64,000 bases of DNA from Sphingomonas sp. JUb134 (GCF_004341505.2 NZ_SLYP02000001.1:1251001-1315000); one strand, 5' to 3'. Positions 51,422 through 61,979 are shown, counted from the first letter of the stretch. The notes: generated by a model not told the origin, from the letters alone. A program made the numbers and translations.

Positions 51422-52512
51422 CCCGCCGGATCGCCATCGTCGGCGCAGGCATGGCCGGCGCGAGCCTTGCCGCGAGGGTCGCCGGCAGCGACTCGGTGGT
51501 GCTGCTGGAGGCGGAGGCGCACCCGGGCTTCCACGCCACGGGCCGCTCGGCGGCCTTCTGGTCGGAGACCTATGGGGGGCCGGGGGTGCAGCCGCTCACC
51601 AGCGCGTCGGGGCCGTTCCTCCACCAGCCCCCGCCGGAGTTCGGCGGCGAGCCGTTCCTGGCCGAGCGGGGCGAATTGATGATCGCGCCGGCCGCGGATC
51701 CGGCGGCACTGGACGCGTTCGAGGCGCGGTTCGCCGGATCGGGAATCGCGATGATGCGCGAGAACGCGGCGGGGCGGGTGCCGGGCCTGAGAGGCGAATG
51801 GCAGGGCCTGTGGATGCCGAGCTGCGCGGACATCGACGTAGCGCGATTGCACGGGGCGTTTCTGGCCCGCGCGCGCCGGCTTGGCGCCATCCTGCGCTGC
51901 GACGCGATGCTGGTGGAGGCACGGCGGGTGGCCGGAAGCTGGCGGCTTCGGCTGGGCGATGGCGGGGTGGTGGAGGCCGACGTGCTCGTCAACGCGGCCG
52001 GCGCCTGGGCGGACCGGGTGGCGGCGCTCGCGGGTGCGCGGCCGGTCGGCATCCAGCCCTATCGCCGCACCATGGTGCAGCTGCGCGTCGATCCGCCCGC
52101 GCCGCCGTCCCTGCCGGTGGTGATGGACGCGGCGGGTGGTTTCTACTTCAAGCCCGAGCCCGGCGGGCGGGTGTGGCTGACGCCGCATGACGAGACGCCG
52201 GCCGAGCCGGGCGACGTCGCCGCGGAGGAGATCGACGTGGCGCTGGCGATCGATCGCATGCAGCGCGTCGTCGACTGGCGGGTCGAGGCGGTCGAGCGGC
52301 GCTGGGCGGGCTTGCGCAGCTTCGCGCCCGACCGGCTGCCGGTCTATGGCTGGGACCCGCGGGTGGAGGGGCTGTTCTGGTGCGCCGGGCAGGGGGGCTT
52401 CGGCATCCAGACCGCGCCCGCGGGCGCCTCCCTGTGCGCGGCGCTGATGGGGCGGGGGACCGTGCCGGCGGACGTGGACGCCGCTCTCTACCGTCCGGAA
52501 CGGTTCGGCTGA
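51418..52512 (+). CDS. FAD-dependent oxidoreductase (DadA/glycine oxidase-like)
   Basis: This 364-residue enzyme has the dinucleotide motif IAIVGAGMAGASLAARVAG (residues 5-23), ATGRSAAFWSE, the LVNAAGAWADRVA strand and the C-terminal FAD motif WCAGQGGFGIQTAP. The group oxidises D-amino acids, glycine or related amines. It starts at a GTG overlapping the hydrolase stop. The substrate is not determined. It converges with rnhA, with 4 bp between. Confidence 0.85.
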   Translation: MTRRIAIVGAGMAGASLAARVAGSDSVVLLEAEAHPGFHATGRSAAFWSETYGGPGVQPLTSASGPFLHQPPPEFGGEPFLAERGELMIAPAADPAALDAFEARFAGSGIAMMRENAAGRVPGLRGEWQGLWMPSCADIDVARLHGAFLARARRLGAILRCDAMLVEARRVAGSWRLRLGDGGVVEADVLVNAAGAWADRVAALAGARPVGIQPYRRTMVQLRVDPPAPPSLPVVMDAAGGFYFKPEPGGRVWLTPHDETPAEPGDVAAEEIDVALAIDRMQRVVDWRVEAVERRWAGLRSFAPDRLPVYGWDPRVEGLFWCAGQGGFGIQTAPAGASLCAALMGRGTVPADVDAALYRPERFG

Positions 52513-52516
52513 CGCC

Positions 52517-52978
52517 TCAGGCGGCGGCGCTCCGGCTGCCCACCGCCATCGCGGCGTCGCTCGCGAGCTTGTCGGCGCGCTCGTTCTCCGGATGGCCGGC
52601 GTGGCCCTTCACCCAGACCCACTTGATCTGGTGCGGCTTGGCGGCGGCGAGCAGGGCTTGCCAGAGTTCGGCGTTCTTCACCGGCTTGCGATCGGCGGTC
52701 TTCCAGCCGTTCTTCTGCCAGCCGTGAATCCACTTGGTGAGCCCGTCCATCACGTAGCGGCTGTCGGTCGACAGCGTCACCTGGCACGGCCGCTTGAGGG
52801 CGTTCAGCCCCTCGATCGCGGCCATCAGTTCCATGCGGTTGTTGGTGGTATGCGCCTCTCCGCCCGACATCTCGCGCTCGTGCTCGCCCGAGCGGATCAC
52901 CACGCCCCAGCCGCCGCGGCCCGGATTGCCCTTGCACGCGCCGTCGGTGAAGATTTCGACGGGGGTCAGTTCGGTCAT
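52517..52978 (-). CDS. rnhA: Ribonuclease HI
   Basis: The 153-residue enzyme cuts RNA in RNA-DNA hybrids. Catalytic carboxylates are in [16 protein letters not shown] (Asp), [10 protein letters not shown] (Glu), [10 protein letters not shown] (Asp) and NERADKLAS (Asp). Start [10 protein letters not shown] fits the family. Its ATG overlaps the thrB stop by 4 bp; ispH-thrB-rnhA is a known alphaproteobacterial order. Confidence 0.96.
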   Translation of the reverse strand: MTELTPVEIFTDGACKGNPGRGGWGVVIRSGEHEREMSGGEAHTTNNRMELMAAIEGLNALKRPCQVTLSTDSRYVMDGLTKWIHGWQKNGWKTADRKPVKNAELWQALLAAAKPHQIKWVWVKGHAGHPENERADKLASDAAMAVGSRSAAA

Positions 52979-53928
52979 GCAAACGCGTTCCTGTTGTTCT
53001 CGTACCAATCGAGCCGCCGCAGATAGGCGAGCGGGTCCTTGCGCGTCACCAGCGCATCGGCGGGGGTGTTGATCCAGTCCCAGGCGCGCGTCAGCAGGAA
53101 GCGGATGCACGCCCCCTCCGCCAGCACGGGCAGCGCCGCACGTTCGTCGGGCGAGAGGCCGAAGCCGGATTCATAGCCTTCCAGCAAGGCGCGCCCGACC
53201 GCGGGGTCGAGCGGCGTACCGGTGCCGTCGAAGCTCCACGCAGAGTGCATCACCGCCAGGTCGTAGGCGCGCACGTCGGTGCAGGCGAAGTAGAAGTCGA
53301 TGAGGCCGGTGACTTCGTCGCCCAGCATCAGCACATTGTCGGGGAACAGGTCGGCGTGGATGGCGCCGACCGGCAGCTGGTGCGGCCAGGCGGCGAGCAC
53401 CCTGTCGAGCGCGCTTCCCACCCGATCCCGCAGGCCCGGCTGGATGCTGTCGAGCCCGGACGCGCATTGCTCGAACAGCTGCGGCCAGGTCTCCACCCCC
53501 ATGGAGTTGGGGCGGGTCGGGGCAAAGTCGGTGAGCGCCGCATGCATGCGCGCCATCGCAGCACCCCCGGCGCGGGCCTGTGCCGGCGTTGGCTGGCTGA
53601 GCGATACGCCGGACAGGAACTCGATTAGGCAGGCGGGGCGGCCCTCCAGCGTCTGGATCACCGTGCCGGTGCGGTCGGGCAGCGCGCGCGGCACCGGATT
53701 GCCGGCGTCGGCGAGTCGATCGATCATCGCGAAGAAGAAGGGCAGGTCGCCCGCATCCACGCGCTTCTCGTAGAGCGTCAGGATGAAGCGGCCGCGGGTG
53801 GTGTCGACCAGATAGTTGGAGTTCTCGACCCCTTCGGCGATCCCCTTGGCCGAGACCAGCGCGCCCACGTCATAGCGGGCGAGGAAGGCGCCGAGCGCCT
53901 CCGCCGAAACCTGCGTATAGACGGCCAC
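52975..53928 (-). CDS. thrB: Homoserine kinase (aminoglycoside phosphotransferase fold)
   Basis: This 317-residue protein is the alphaproteobacterial ThrB type related to choline kinases. It contains [21 protein letters not shown], the catalytic loop [11 protein letters not shown] and the metal-binding LIDFYFA. It phosphorylates homoserine, giving the substrate of threonine synthase. It lies 3 bp after ispH and overlaps rnhA. Confidence 0.95.
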   Translation of the reverse strand: MAVYTQVSAEALGAFLARYDVGALVSAKGIAEGVENSNYLVDTTRGRFILTLYEKRVDAGDLPFFFAMIDRLADAGNPVPRALPDRTGTVIQTLEGRPACLIEFLSGVSLSQPTPAQARAGGAAMARMHAALTDFAPTRPNSMGVETWPQLFEQCASGLDSIQPGLRDRVGSALDRVLAAWPHQLPVGAIHADLFPDNVLMLGDEVTGLIDFYFACTDVRAYDLAVMHSAWSFDGTGTPLDPAVGRALLEGYESGFGLSPDERAALPVLAEGACIRFLLTRAWDWINTPADALVTRKDPLAYLRRLDWYENNRNAFA

Positions 53929-53931
53929 CGG

Positions 53932-54906
53932 TCAGGCGGCGGCGGCTTCGAGGCCGCGCGGCAGCTTGAAGGTGAGGGTCTCGCGGGTCATTTCGACCTC
54001 GCGCTCATGGATCTCGAAGCGTTCGGCGAGGCGGTCGACCACTTCGCGCACCAGCATCTCCGGAGCGGACGCACCGGCGGTGAGGCCAAGCGAGCCGACA
54101 CCCTCCAGCCAGGCGAAGTCGATCTCGCTGCCGCGCTGGATCAGATGGGCGGGCGTGCCCTCACGCTCGGCGACTTCCACCAGCCGCAGCGAGTTGGAGG
54201 AGTTGGGGGCCCCGATCACCAGCACCAGGTCGACGGACGACGCGATCGCCTTGACGGCGGCCTGCCGGTTGGAGGTCGCGTAGCAGATGTCGTCCGCCTT
54301 GGGCGCGACGATCGCCGGGAAGCGGCGCTGCAGCGTCGCCATGATGTCGGCGGTGTCGTCGACCGACAGCGTGGTCTGGGTCAGGAAGGCGAGATGGTTC
54401 GGGTTGGCCGGCATCACCGCCTCGGCATCGGCCACCGTCTCGATCAGCGTCATCTGGCCCTGCGGCACCTGGCCGAAGGTGCCGATCACTTCCGGGTGGC
54501 CGGCGTGGCCCACGAACAGGATGTGGTGACCGGTGGTCACCAGCCGCTCGGCCTGGCGGTGCACCTTGGAGACCAGCGGGCAGGTGGCATCGAGATATTC
54601 GAGGCCACGATCTTCCGCCTCGGCCGGTACCGACTTGGGCACGCCATGGGCGGAGAACACCACCGGCACGCCGGCGGGAACCTCGTCCAGTTCCTCGACG
54701 AACACCGCGCCCTTGGCGCGCAGGCTGTCGACCACGAACTTGTTGTGGACGATCTCGTGCCGGACGTAGACGGGCGCGCCGTGCTTCTCGATCGCGAGCT
54801 CGACGATGCGGATCGCGCGGTCGACCCCGGCGCAGAAACCGCGGGGCGCCGCGATCAGCAGCTCGAGGACGGGCTTGGCAGCGGGCGGCGTGGCGGGATC
54901 GGTCAT
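53932..54906 (-). CDS. ispH: 4-hydroxy-3-methylbut-2-enyl diphosphate reductase
   Basis: This 324-residue iron-sulfur enzyme makes IPP and DMAPP at the end of the MEP pathway. The three cluster cysteines are in [20 protein letters not shown] and [10 protein letters not shown], and the substrate-binding HEIVHNK and VGHAGHPEV are present. The ATG at 54906 gives the usual length; a longer open frame upstream crosses the divergent lipoprotein gene. It heads ispH-thrB-rnhA. Confidence 0.96.
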   Translation of the reverse strand: MTDPATPPAAKPVLELLIAAPRGFCAGVDRAIRIVELAIEKHGAPVYVRHEIVHNKFVVDSLRAKGAVFVEELDEVPAGVPVVFSAHGVPKSVPAEAEDRGLEYLDATCPLVSKVHRQAERLVTTGHHILFVGHAGHPEVIGTFGQVPQGQMTLIETVADAEAVMPANPNHLAFLTQTTLSVDDTADIMATLQRRFPAIVAPKADDICYATSNRQAAVKAIASSVDLVLVIGAPNSSNSLRLVEVAEREGTPAHLIQRGSEIDFAWLEGVGSLGLTAGASAPEMLVREVVDRLAERFEIHEREVEMTRETLTFKLPRGLEAAAA

Positions 54907-55021
54907 CACCCCCGCGCATCTACGCGATTGCTTGCGCGCTTGAAAGGCGCTTCCTATGCTGGCGGCGGTCCGGGTCGGCGCTGCATGCGACGGCCCGTTC
55001 GTCGTGAAAGGTGTACTTCCT

Positions 55022-55669
55022 GTGATCGTCCGAACGCTCGCTGTTTCCGCTGTCGCGCTCCTCGCCCTCGCGGGGTGCAGCCGTAAAGGCGAGATCGACG
55101 TGACCCGTGGCGTCGGCATCACCACGGTCCGCTCCGCCTGTCCGGCAGCCGGCGTGCCCGCCGGCACCGGCGACATCACCCTGTTCGATCCGGCCGGCAC
55201 CCAGCTGGCGAGCGCGATCGACGTGACCGCGACGATCACCAACGTGCGCGCCACCTGCAACGAGACGGGCGAGGACATCGTCTCCACCGTCACCTTCGAC
55301 ATCCAGGCGCGCCGCACCCGCACCGACGGCGCTCGCCAGGTCGACCTGCCGTACTTCCTGACGGTGGTGCGCGGCGGATCGCAGGTGGTGGCCAAGCGCA
55401 TCAACCACGCCGTGCTCGATTTCGCCCCCGGCGAGGCGCGCGCCCAGGCGACCGGCAGCGCGACCGCGGTCGTGCAGCGCTCGGCGGCGACGCTGCCGGA
55501 CGAAATCCGCCAGCAGATCACCCGCCCGCGCAAGGCCGGCGCAGAGGATGCCGCGGTCGACCCGCTGTCGACGCCGGAAGTGCGTCAGGCTGTGCTCAAC
55601 GCCTCGTTCGAGGCGCTGGTAGGCTTCCAGCTGACTCAGGACCAGCTGCGCTACAACGCCACGCGCTGA
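55022..55669 (+). CDS. Predicted lipoprotein
   Basis: The protein begins [19 protein letters not shown], a signal peptide with lipobox LALAGC, giving a 215-residue precursor. The GTG at 55022 is chosen because AAGGTG lies upstream and the signal length fits. The rest is beta-rich ([24 protein letters not shown] in two parts, [10 protein letters not shown] and DVTATITNV) with no recognised domain. It is divergent from ispH. Its role is unknown; it is likely periplasmic or in the outer membrane. Confidence 0.7.
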   Translation: MIVRTLAVSAVALLALAGCSRKGEIDVTRGVGITTVRSACPAAGVPAGTGDITLFDPAGTQLASAIDVTATITNVRATCNETGEDIVSTVTFDIQARRTRTDGARQVDLPYFLTVVRGGSQVVAKRINHAVLDFAPGEARAQATGSATAVVQRSAATLPDEIRQQITRPRKAGAEDAAVDPLSTPEVRQAVLNASFEALVGFQLTQDQLRYNATR

Positions 55670-55697
55670 TCTTCCGCGGTCGTTGGCTGCAACCAAC

Positions 55698-55811
55698 CCC
55701 GTTTGTCTCGAGCAGGGATCGAGCTTGTCGAGAGCCCGTGTCGAGAGAGCCACCGCCACCGGTTCTCGATACGCCGTCTCGACAGGCTCGACGGCTACTC
55801 GAACTGAACGG
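55698..55811. repeat. Palindromic intergenic repeat, family A, copy 3
   Basis: GTTTGTCTCGAGCAGGGATCG and CGGCTACTCGAACTGAAC mark the ends, with GAGCTTGTCGAGA and TCTCGACAGGCTC arms. It lies between the lipoprotein and the glycine riboswitch and closely matches the element at 5111. Confidence 0.85.
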
Positions 55812-55921
55812 GAGGGGCTGAGTGCCAATGGGGCTTTTAAACGAAGCGTCCGTCGCGAGGCCGATTGACTCGGCTCCGCGGGCGAGCCAGAGCGGGCGCG
55901 TCGATGGCCGGGAACGGCCAT

Positions 55922-56118
55922 GGGCACGCGCGGGAGAGCGCCGCCGGCCTTGCAGGCCGCATGCGGCCGCCGAAGGAGCAACCGCCCCGGAATCTCTCAG
56001 GCTAAAGGGACCGCGCGCGCCAACGACACTCTGGAAAGCGCGCCGTGATTTCGGCGCCACCGAAGGGGTAAGCGCACAACAGCTGCGCGAAAGCTCTCAG
56101 GTTCCGTGACAGAGGGGG
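55922..56118 (+). promoter_or_regulatory. Tandem glycine riboswitch upstream of gcvT
   Basis: Two glycine aptamers lie head to tail. The first has CGGGAGAG, CGCCGAAGGAGCAA and AATCTCTCAGGCTAAAGGGACCG in parts (CTCTCAGGCTAAAGG); the second has ACTCTGGAAAG, CACCGAAGGGGTAAG and CTCTCAGGTTCCGTGACAGAG in parts. These are the conserved cores of the Rfam glycine family. The linker between them is short. Glycine binding should raise expression of the cleavage operon. Confidence 0.95.
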
Positions 56119-56178
56119 CGGCGGGGATGCGGGGAGGCCTGTGTCTGCGTCGTGCCAGACCTGCCGGAGACTGCGCGA

Positions 56179-57360
56179 ATGAGCGACCCGATTTCCTCTT
56201 CCGATGCGGACGGCTTCGAGCCGATCGCGCCCTCGTTGCTGCCGCTCGACGGCTGGCATCGCGCCCGTGGTGGGCGGATGGTGCCCTTCGCCGGCTATGA
56301 GATGCCGGTGCAGTATGAAGGCATCATGGCCGAGCACCTGTGGACCCGCCAGCACGCCGGCCTGTTCGACGTCAGCCACATGGGCCAGCTGCTGTTCACG
56401 GGCGAGGGCGTGGCCCAGGCGCTCGAAGCGCTGCTGCCGGGCGACCTCCAGGTGCTGGCACCCAATCGCATGCGCTATTCGCTGCTGCTCGCCGACAATG
56501 GCGGCATCCTCGACGACCTGATGGTGACGCGCCTGCCGGAAGCGCATCCGTTCGGCGAGGCGGGTGAGCCGGCGCCTGCTGGCGAGGCCTTCTACATGGT
56601 CGTGAACGGCGCCACCAAGTACGACGACCTCGGCCATCTGCGTGAGGCGCTGGCCGACTCGATCACCATCAACCACCTGGAAGACCGCGCACTGCTGGCG
56701 CTGCAGGGGCCTGAGGCGGTCGCCACGCTCGCGCGGCTGATCCCCGGCGTCGATGCGCTGCGCTTCATGACGGCGGGTGCGTTCGAGTGGGCCGGCCATG
56801 CGCTGTGGATCAGCCGGTCGGGCTACACCGGCGAGGACGGCTGCGAGATCTCGCTGCCGGCCGAAGCGGCCGAGGCATTCGCCGACGCGCTCACCGGCGA
56901 GCCGGAGGTGCAGCCGATCGGTCTCGGCGCACGCGACTCGCTGCGCCTGGAGGCCGGGCTGCCGCTTTACGGCCATGACCTGGACGAAGAGACCACGCCG
57001 GTCGCCGCCGACCTGGGCTTTGCGCTGTCGAAGCGCCGCCGCGAGGAAGGGGGCTTCCCCGGTGCCGAGCGCATCCTGGCCGAGCGTGCCGAGGGTCCGG
57101 CGACCAAGCGCGTCTGCCTGCGCGTCGACGGCCGCCAGCCGGTGCGCGAGGGCGCGACCGTCGTCGACCAGACCGGCAAGACCATCGGCCGCGTGACCTC
57201 GGGCGGCTTTGCCCCCAGCGTCGGCGCGCCGATCGCCATGGCCTATGTGCCCGCCGCGCTCGCGGTGCCCGGCACCGAGATCACCCTGTCCCAGCGCGGC
57301 AAGGCCCATACCGCCGAGGTCGTGCCGATGCCGTTCATTTCCCACCGTTACGTCCGCTAA
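56179..57360 (+). CDS. gcvT: Aminomethyltransferase (glycine cleavage T protein)
   Basis: This 393-residue protein transfers the aminomethyl carbon from lipoyl-H protein to tetrahydrofolate and releases ammonia. It contains GGRMVPFAGYEMPVQYEG, HAGLFDVSHMGQL, the catalytic-loop SLLLADNGGILDDLMV and GARDSLRLEAGLPLYGHDLD in parts (ARDSLRLEAGLPLYGHDL). The ATG at 56179 has GGAG nine bases upstream; a GTG at 56152 is possible. It is the first gene under the glycine riboswitch. Confidence 0.96.
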   Translation: MSDPISSSDADGFEPIAPSLLPLDGWHRARGGRMVPFAGYEMPVQYEGIMAEHLWTRQHAGLFDVSHMGQLLFTGEGVAQALEALLPGDLQVLAPNRMRYSLLLADNGGILDDLMVTRLPEAHPFGEAGEPAPAGEAFYMVVNGATKYDDLGHLREALADSITINHLEDRALLALQGPEAVATLARLIPGVDALRFMTAGAFEWAGHALWISRSGYTGEDGCEISLPAEAAEAFADALTGEPEVQPIGLGARDSLRLEAGLPLYGHDLDEETTPVAADLGFALSKRRREEGGFPGAERILAERAEGPATKRVCLRVDGRQPVREGATVVDQTGKTIGRVTSGGFAPSVGAPIAMAYVPAALAVPGTEITLSQRGKAHTAEVVPMPFISHRYVR

Positions 57361-57372
57361 GGAGCGCCGTCG

Positions 57373-57744
57373 ATGAGCCGTTATTTCACCGAAGAACATG
57401 AGTGGGTCGAAGTCGACGGCGACGTCGCGACCGTCGGCATCACCGAATATGCCCAGAGCCAGCTGGGCGACATCGTGTTCGTCGAAGTTCCCGAGGAAGG
57501 CCGCGAGCTGACCAAGGGCGACGAGGCCGCGGTGGTCGAATCGGTCAAGGCCGCTTCCGACGTCTACACGCCGGCATCGGGCACCGTGGTCGAGGGCAAT
57601 GCCGAGCTCGAGGCGAGCCCGGCCCTCGTCAACGAGGATCCGGAAGGCGACGGCTGGTTCTTCCGCCTGACCCTGTCCGACCCGTCCGAGCTCGAAGGGC
57701 TGATGGACGCGGACAAGTACGCGGCGTTCGTCGCCAAGCTCTGA
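57373..57744 (+). CDS. gcvH: Glycine cleavage system H protein
   Basis: The 123-residue lipoyl carrier has the attachment lysine at Lys59 in [10 protein letters not shown]. It also contains [20 protein letters not shown] and the C-terminal [18 protein letters not shown]. It shuttles the aminomethyl group between P and T proteins. It follows gcvT by 12 bp and is separated from gcvPA by 275 bp carrying a repeat. Confidence 0.97.
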   Translation: MSRYFTEEHEWVEVDGDVATVGITEYAQSQLGDIVFVEVPEEGRELTKGDEAAVVESVKAASDVYTPASGTVVEGNAELEASPALVNEDPEGDGWFFRLTLSDPSELEGLMDADKYAAFVAKL

Positions 57745-57873
57745 ACCCCAAGTCCGCCAGCTTTAGGCTGGCATCTCGGGCGGCGGGCGTGGCTCTTGTG
57801 GAGTGAGCCCGCCGCATGAGAAACCGGCGGTCGCCGGACCTTTGCAAGAGGCGCAACAGGCGTCCAGACACTC

Positions 57874-57964
57874 CCGTATCCCTGCGCAGGCAGGGATCCA
57901 GGGCCAAGCAGAGCAACGGCTCGCGGCGCTTGAAACCCTGGGCTCCTGCTTTCGCAGGAGCACG
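57874..57964. repeat. Palindromic repeat, family B, copy 4, within the gcv operon
   Basis: CGTATCCCTGCGCAGGCAGGGATCC and GGGCTCCTGCTTTCGCAGGAGCACG are hairpin arms around a CCAGGGCC / AACCCTGGG pair. It lies between gcvH and gcvPA and may affect RNA stability there. Confidence 0.8.
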
Positions 57965-58019
57965 AGACAGCGCTTTGCAAAGGTCTTGGCCAGCCGGGCT
58001 CCCGTCCCGAAGGATTGCC

Positions 58020-59378
58020 ATGCGCTACCTGCCCCTGACCCAGCCTGACCGCGAGGCGATGCTCGCCGCGGTGGGCGCGTCCTCTGTCGACGCGCTGTTT
58101 GCCGATGTGCCGGAGGCCGCGCGCCTCGACGGCCCCGTGCCCGGCCTGCCCAACCACGCGAGCGAGCTCGCCGTCGAGCGCCACCTGTCGGCGCTTGCCG
58201 CCAAGAACCTCGCCGCCGGCACGGCGCCGTTCTTTCTCGGCTGCGGCGCCTATCGCCACCATGTGCCGGCGAGCGTCGACCATCTGATCCAGCGCGGCGA
58301 GTATCTCACCGCCTACACGCCCTATCAGCCGGAAATCGCGCAGGGCACGTTGCAGATGCTGTTCGAGTTCCAGACGCAGGTCGCACAGCTGTTCGGCTGC
58401 GACGTGGCCAACGCGTCGATGTACGACGGCTCGACCGCCTGCTGGGAAGCGATCACCATGGCGCGCCGGGTCACCCGCCGCGGCAAGGCGATCCTCTCGT
58501 CGGGGCTCCACCCGCATTACGTCTCGGTCGCCAATACCATGGCGAAGTTCACCGGCGACGTGCTGGAGACCTCCGCGCCGACGCTCACCGCCGACACCGA
58601 TGCCGAGGCGCTGATCGCCGCGATCGACGGGGATACCTCGTGCGTGGTCGTCCAGTATCCGGACATCCTCGGCCGCATCCCGGACCTGCGCCCGATCGCC
58701 GAGGCGGCGCACGCCAACAAGGCGCTGCTGATCGCGGTGGTGACCGAGCCGGTGGCGCTCGGCGCGATCGCCTCGCCGGGCGAGCTGGGCGCCGACATCG
58801 TCGTCGGCGAAGGCCAGTCGCTGGGCGTCGGCCTGCAGTTCGGCGGGCCGTACGTCGGCCTGTTCGCCTGCTCCGACAAGCTGGTCCGCCAGATGCCGGG
58901 GCGTCTCTGCGGCGAGACCGTGGATGCCGAGGGCAAGCGCGGCTTCGTGCTGACGCTGTCGACCCGCGAGCAGCACATCCGTCGCGAAAAGGCGACGTCG
59001 AACATCTGCACCAACTCGGGGCTGTGTGCGCTCGCCTTCTCGATCCACATGACCCTCTTGGGCGAGAAGGGCCTGCGCCAGCTCGCCGCGAGCAACCATG
59101 CGCGCGCCGTGGCGGCGGCCGACCGGCTGGCGAAGGTGCCGGGGATCGAGCTGGTCAACACCAGCTTCTTCAACGAGTTCACGCTCAAGCTGTCGAAGGA
59201 AGCGCGTCCGGTCGTCCGCACGCTGGCGGAGCGCGGCGTGCTGGCGGGCGTCTCGCTTGGCCGGCTCTATCCGGGCGAGGCGGAGCTTGCCAATGGCCTG
59301 GTGGTGGCGGTGACCGAGACGGTGACCGCGGAAGATATCGAGACGCTCGCAACCGAGCTCGAAGAGGTGCTGGCATGA
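58020..59378 (+). CDS. gcvPA: Glycine dehydrogenase (decarboxylating) subunit 1
   Basis: This 452-residue N-terminal half of the P protein contains [47 protein letters not shown] and [20 protein letters not shown]. With subunit 2 it decarboxylates glycine and loads lipoyl-H. AAGGA lies five bases before the ATG. The open frame extends upstream through the repeat, but the family start is here. It overlaps gcvPB by 4 bp (ATGA). Confidence 0.97.
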   Translation: MRYLPLTQPDREAMLAAVGASSVDALFADVPEAARLDGPVPGLPNHASELAVERHLSALAAKNLAAGTAPFFLGCGAYRHHVPASVDHLIQRGEYLTAYTPYQPEIAQGTLQMLFEFQTQVAQLFGCDVANASMYDGSTACWEAITMARRVTRRGKAILSSGLHPHYVSVANTMAKFTGDVLETSAPTLTADTDAEALIAAIDGDTSCVVVQYPDILGRIPDLRPIAEAAHANKALLIAVVTEPVALGAIASPGELGADIVVGEGQSLGVGLQFGGPYVGLFACSDKLVRQMPGRLCGETVDAEGKRGFVLTLSTREQHIRREKATSNICTNSGLCALAFSIHMTLLGEKGLRQLAASNHARAVAAADRLAKVPGIELVNTSFFNEFTLKLSKEARPVVRTLAERGVLAGVSLGRLYPGEAELANGLVVAVTETVTAEDIETLATELEEVLA

Positions 59379-60946
59379 CGATCAACCAGAGCGGCTGGCG
59401 CCCCGAGATGGGCGGCGGCGACGAGGCCACCCAGGCGACCTTCACCGGCAACCGCGCGCTGATGCTCGAAGAGCCGCTGCTGTTCGAGATCGGCTCGGCC
59501 GACGTGACTGGCGTCGACTTCGACGAATCGCCGCAGGCGCCGTCGCGGCTCGGCGGGATGGAACGCAAGGACCCGATCGGCCTGCCCGGCCTGTCGGAGC
59601 CGGAGGCGGTGCGGCACTACACGCGCCTCAGCCGTCAGAACTATGCCATCGACCTGGGCCTGTTCCCGCTCGGCTCGTGCACCATGAAGCACAACCCGCG
59701 CCTGAACGAGCGCATGGCGCGGTTGCCGGGCTTTGCCGATGTCCACCCGCTGCAGCCGGTCGACACGGTGCAGGGCGCGCTGGAGGTGATCCACCAGCTC
59801 GCGCACTGGCTGGTGACGCTGACGGGCATGGACTCGGTCGCGATGAGCCCCAAGGCGGGCGCGCATGGCGAGCTGTGCGGCATTCTCGCGATTCGCGCGG
59901 CGCTGGAAGCCAAGGGCGAGGGCCATCGCAAGGTGATCCTGGTGCCCGAGAGCGCGCACGGCACCAACCCCGCGACCGCGGCCTTTGCCGGCTTCAAGGT
60001 CGAGGACATTCCCGCCACTGCCGAGGGGCGCGTCGACCTGGAGGCGCTGAAGGCGCGGCTGGGGCCGGACGTGGCGGGCGTGATGATCACCAACCCCAAT
60101 ACCTGCGGCCTGTTCGAGCGCGACATGCGCGCGATCAGCGATGCGGTGCATGACGCGGGCGGCTATGTCTATTGCGACGGCGCCAACTTCAACGCGATCG
60201 TCGGGCGGGTACGTCCGGGCGACCTCGGCGTCGATGCGATGCACATCAACCTGCACAAGACCTTCTCGACGCCGCACGGCGGCGGCGGGCCGGGTTCGGG
60301 GCCGGTGGTGTTCTCGGCGGCGCTGACGCCGTTCGCCCCGCTTCCCTTCGTCGAGAAGCAGGGCGACCGCTTCGCGCTGATCGAGGAAGAGACGGCGGGC
60401 GAGCATCACGCCGGCAGCTTCGGCCGCATGGTCGCCTTCCACGGGCAGATGGGCATGTTCACCCGCGCGCTCAGCTACATCCTCAGCCACGGTGCCGATG
60501 GCCTCTACCAGGTGTCGGGCGATGCGGTGCTCAACGCCAACTATGTGCTGCGCCAGCTGGAAGACGTGCTCGACGCGCCGTTCGGCGGCAGCGGCCCGTG
60601 CATGCACGAGGCGCTGTTCTCGGACGCAGGCCTGGCCGAGGGCTTCACGACGCTGGACGTGGCCAAGGGGCTCATCGACGAGGGTTATCACCCGATGACG
60701 ATGTACTTCCCGCTGGTCGTCCACGGCGCGATGCTGATCGAGCCGACCGAAACCGAGTCGAAGGCCGCGCTCGACCAGTTCATCGGCGCGCTGCGCTCGG
60801 TGGCGGAACGCGCCAAGGCCGGCGACCAGGCGTTGAAGGGCGCGCCCCACTTCGCGCCGCGTCGTCGCCTCGACGAGACGCAGGCCGCCCGCAAGCCGGT
60901 GCTGCGCTGGAAGGCGCCGCAGCCGGCGGCGCAGGCAGCCGAGTAA
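59375..60946 (+). CDS. gcvPB: Glycine dehydrogenase (decarboxylating) subunit 2
   Basis: The 523-residue C-terminal half of the split P protein has the PLP lysine in [16 protein letters not shown], and also [32 protein letters not shown] and [10 protein letters not shown]. It pairs with gcvPA. It is the last gene of the glycine-cleavage operon and is followed by a strong hairpin. The split P protein is usual in this lineage. Confidence 0.97.
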   Translation: MTINQSGWRPEMGGGDEATQATFTGNRALMLEEPLLFEIGSADVTGVDFDESPQAPSRLGGMERKDPIGLPGLSEPEAVRHYTRLSRQNYAIDLGLFPLGSCTMKHNPRLNERMARLPGFADVHPLQPVDTVQGALEVIHQLAHWLVTLTGMDSVAMSPKAGAHGELCGILAIRAALEAKGEGHRKVILVPESAHGTNPATAAFAGFKVEDIPATAEGRVDLEALKARLGPDVAGVMITNPNTCGLFERDMRAISDAVHDAGGYVYCDGANFNAIVGRVRPGDLGVDAMHINLHKTFSTPHGGGGPGSGPVVFSAALTPFAPLPFVEKQGDRFALIEEETAGEHHAGSFGRMVAFHGQMGMFTRALSYILSHGADGLYQVSGDAVLNANYVLRQLEDVLDAPFGGSGPCMHEALFSDAGLAEGFTTLDVAKGLIDEGYHPMTMYFPLVVHGAMLIEPTETESKAALDQFIGALRSVAERAKAGDQALKGAPHFAPRRRLDETQAARKPVLRWKAPQPAAQAAE

Positions 60947-60951
60947 TCGCA

Positions 60952-60989
60952 CAGCCTCCTCCCGGGCCGGTGTCCGGGAGGAGAGGCTG
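60952..60989 (+). terminator. Strong hairpin after gcvPB, possible terminator
   Basis: CAGCCTCCTCCCGG and CCGGGAGGAGAGGCTG pair into a long stem starting 5 bp past the gcvPB stop. There is no T-run after it, so it may terminate in a factor-assisted way or protect the 3' end. Confidence 0.5.
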
Positions 60990-61128
60990 CCGATACTTGC
61001 GCGTGGGCGTCGCTCGTGGAGACGGCGCCGGAACCGTCCAAGTATCGCCCACGTTGTTCCGAATAGTTCACGCTCCGTTCAACCGCGTTCTGCGACCGAT
61101 GCGGACATTCCTATTCGGGAGAATTCCC

Positions 61129-61926
61129 ATGTTTCTGAAGCGCATCCGTACTCTCGCGCTGATCGCGGCAGCGGGCCTGGGCGTCAGCGCCTGCACCTAT
61201 GGCGACGGCGGCTATGGCTATAGCGGCGTGTCCGTCGGCTATGGTTCCGGCGGTTACTATGATCCCTATTATGACGGTTATGGCGCCGGCTACTACGGCA
61301 GCGGCTTCGGCTCGCCCTATTGGGGTTGGCAGGGCAACTATTATTATCCGGGCACCGGCTACTACGTCTACGACCGCTATCGCCGCCCGCACCGCTGGAC
61401 CGACAGCCAGCGCCGCTATTGGGAGCAGCGCCGGCACAACTGGCGCGGCGATGGCCGCCCGGGCAACAACTGGAACGACTTCCGCCCCGGCGACGGTCGT
61501 CCGGGCGTGCGTCCCGGCCGTCCGGGTGACGGACGCCCCGGTGTGCGTCCCGGCCGTCCGGGTGACGGACGCCCCGGTGTGCGTCCCGGCCGTCCGGGCG
61601 ACGGCCGTCCAGGCGATGGGCGCCCGGGTGTCCGTCCGGGGCAAGGCGGCGAGTATCGTCCCGGCGTCCGTCCTGGCCGGCCTGGTTCCTGGGTCCCCAG
61701 TTCGCGTCCGGGGCGGGGCGACGCGGGTGCGCAGCGCCCGGATCGTCCCGGCGGCAGCGACGCGCGGCCGGGCGGCCGTCCGAGCCCGAGCTGGGGAGAT
61801 CGCGGCGGTCGGTCGAGCCCGCGTTGGGGTGGCCAGAGCGGCCGCTCCAGCCCGCGCTGGGGCGGGCAGGGTGGCCGTTCGGGCGGCCCGCGCTCCAGCG
61901 GCCGGGGCGGATCGCGTCCGAACTGA
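61129..61926 (+). CDS. Repeat-rich lipoprotein (Gly/Tyr-rich then Pro/Gly/Arg repeats)
   Basis: The 265-residue protein begins MFLKRIRTLALIAAAGLGVSAC, a signal peptide with lipobox GVSAC. A Gly/Tyr-rich part follows (about 24-80), then a basic YDRYRRPHRW region, then 12-residue PGDGRPGVRPGR repeats and finally SSPRWGGQ repeats. The C-terminus is strongly basic. GGGAG lies eight bases before the ATG. No enzyme domain is seen. It may be a surface-exposed disordered protein. Confidence 0.75.
   Translation: MFLKRIRTLALIAAAGLGVSACTYGDGGYGYSGVSVGYGSGGYYDPYYDGYGAGYYGSGFGSPYWGWQGNYYYPGTGYYVYDRYRRPHRWTDSQRRYWEQRRHNWRGDGRPGNNWNDFRPGDGRPGVRPGRPGDGRPGVRPGRPGDGRPGVRPGRPGDGRPGDGRPGVRPGQGGEYRPGVRPGRPGSWVPSSRPGRGDAGAQRPDRPGGSDARPGGRPSPSWGDRGGRSSPRWGGQSGRSSPRWGGQGGRSGGPRSSGRGGSRPN
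61486..61640 (+). repeat. 36-bp in-frame tandem repeat, about 4 units
   Basis: Units such as CCGGGTGACGGACGCC plus CCGGTGTGCGTCCCGGCCGT repeat with a 36-bp period; the second and third units are identical, the first and fourth differ. Each encodes PGDGRPGVRPGR. Length variation between strains is likely. Confidence 0.9.
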
Positions 61927-61979
61927 CCCCAGGGCGGCGGGCTCCGGGCTGAACCCGGGGCCCGCGCCGCCCGAGCGCG

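Noticed and set aside
61486..61640. 36-bp repeats that could suggest a CRISPR array
   Set aside because: Units are directly adjacent with no spacers and are read in frame as protein repeats.
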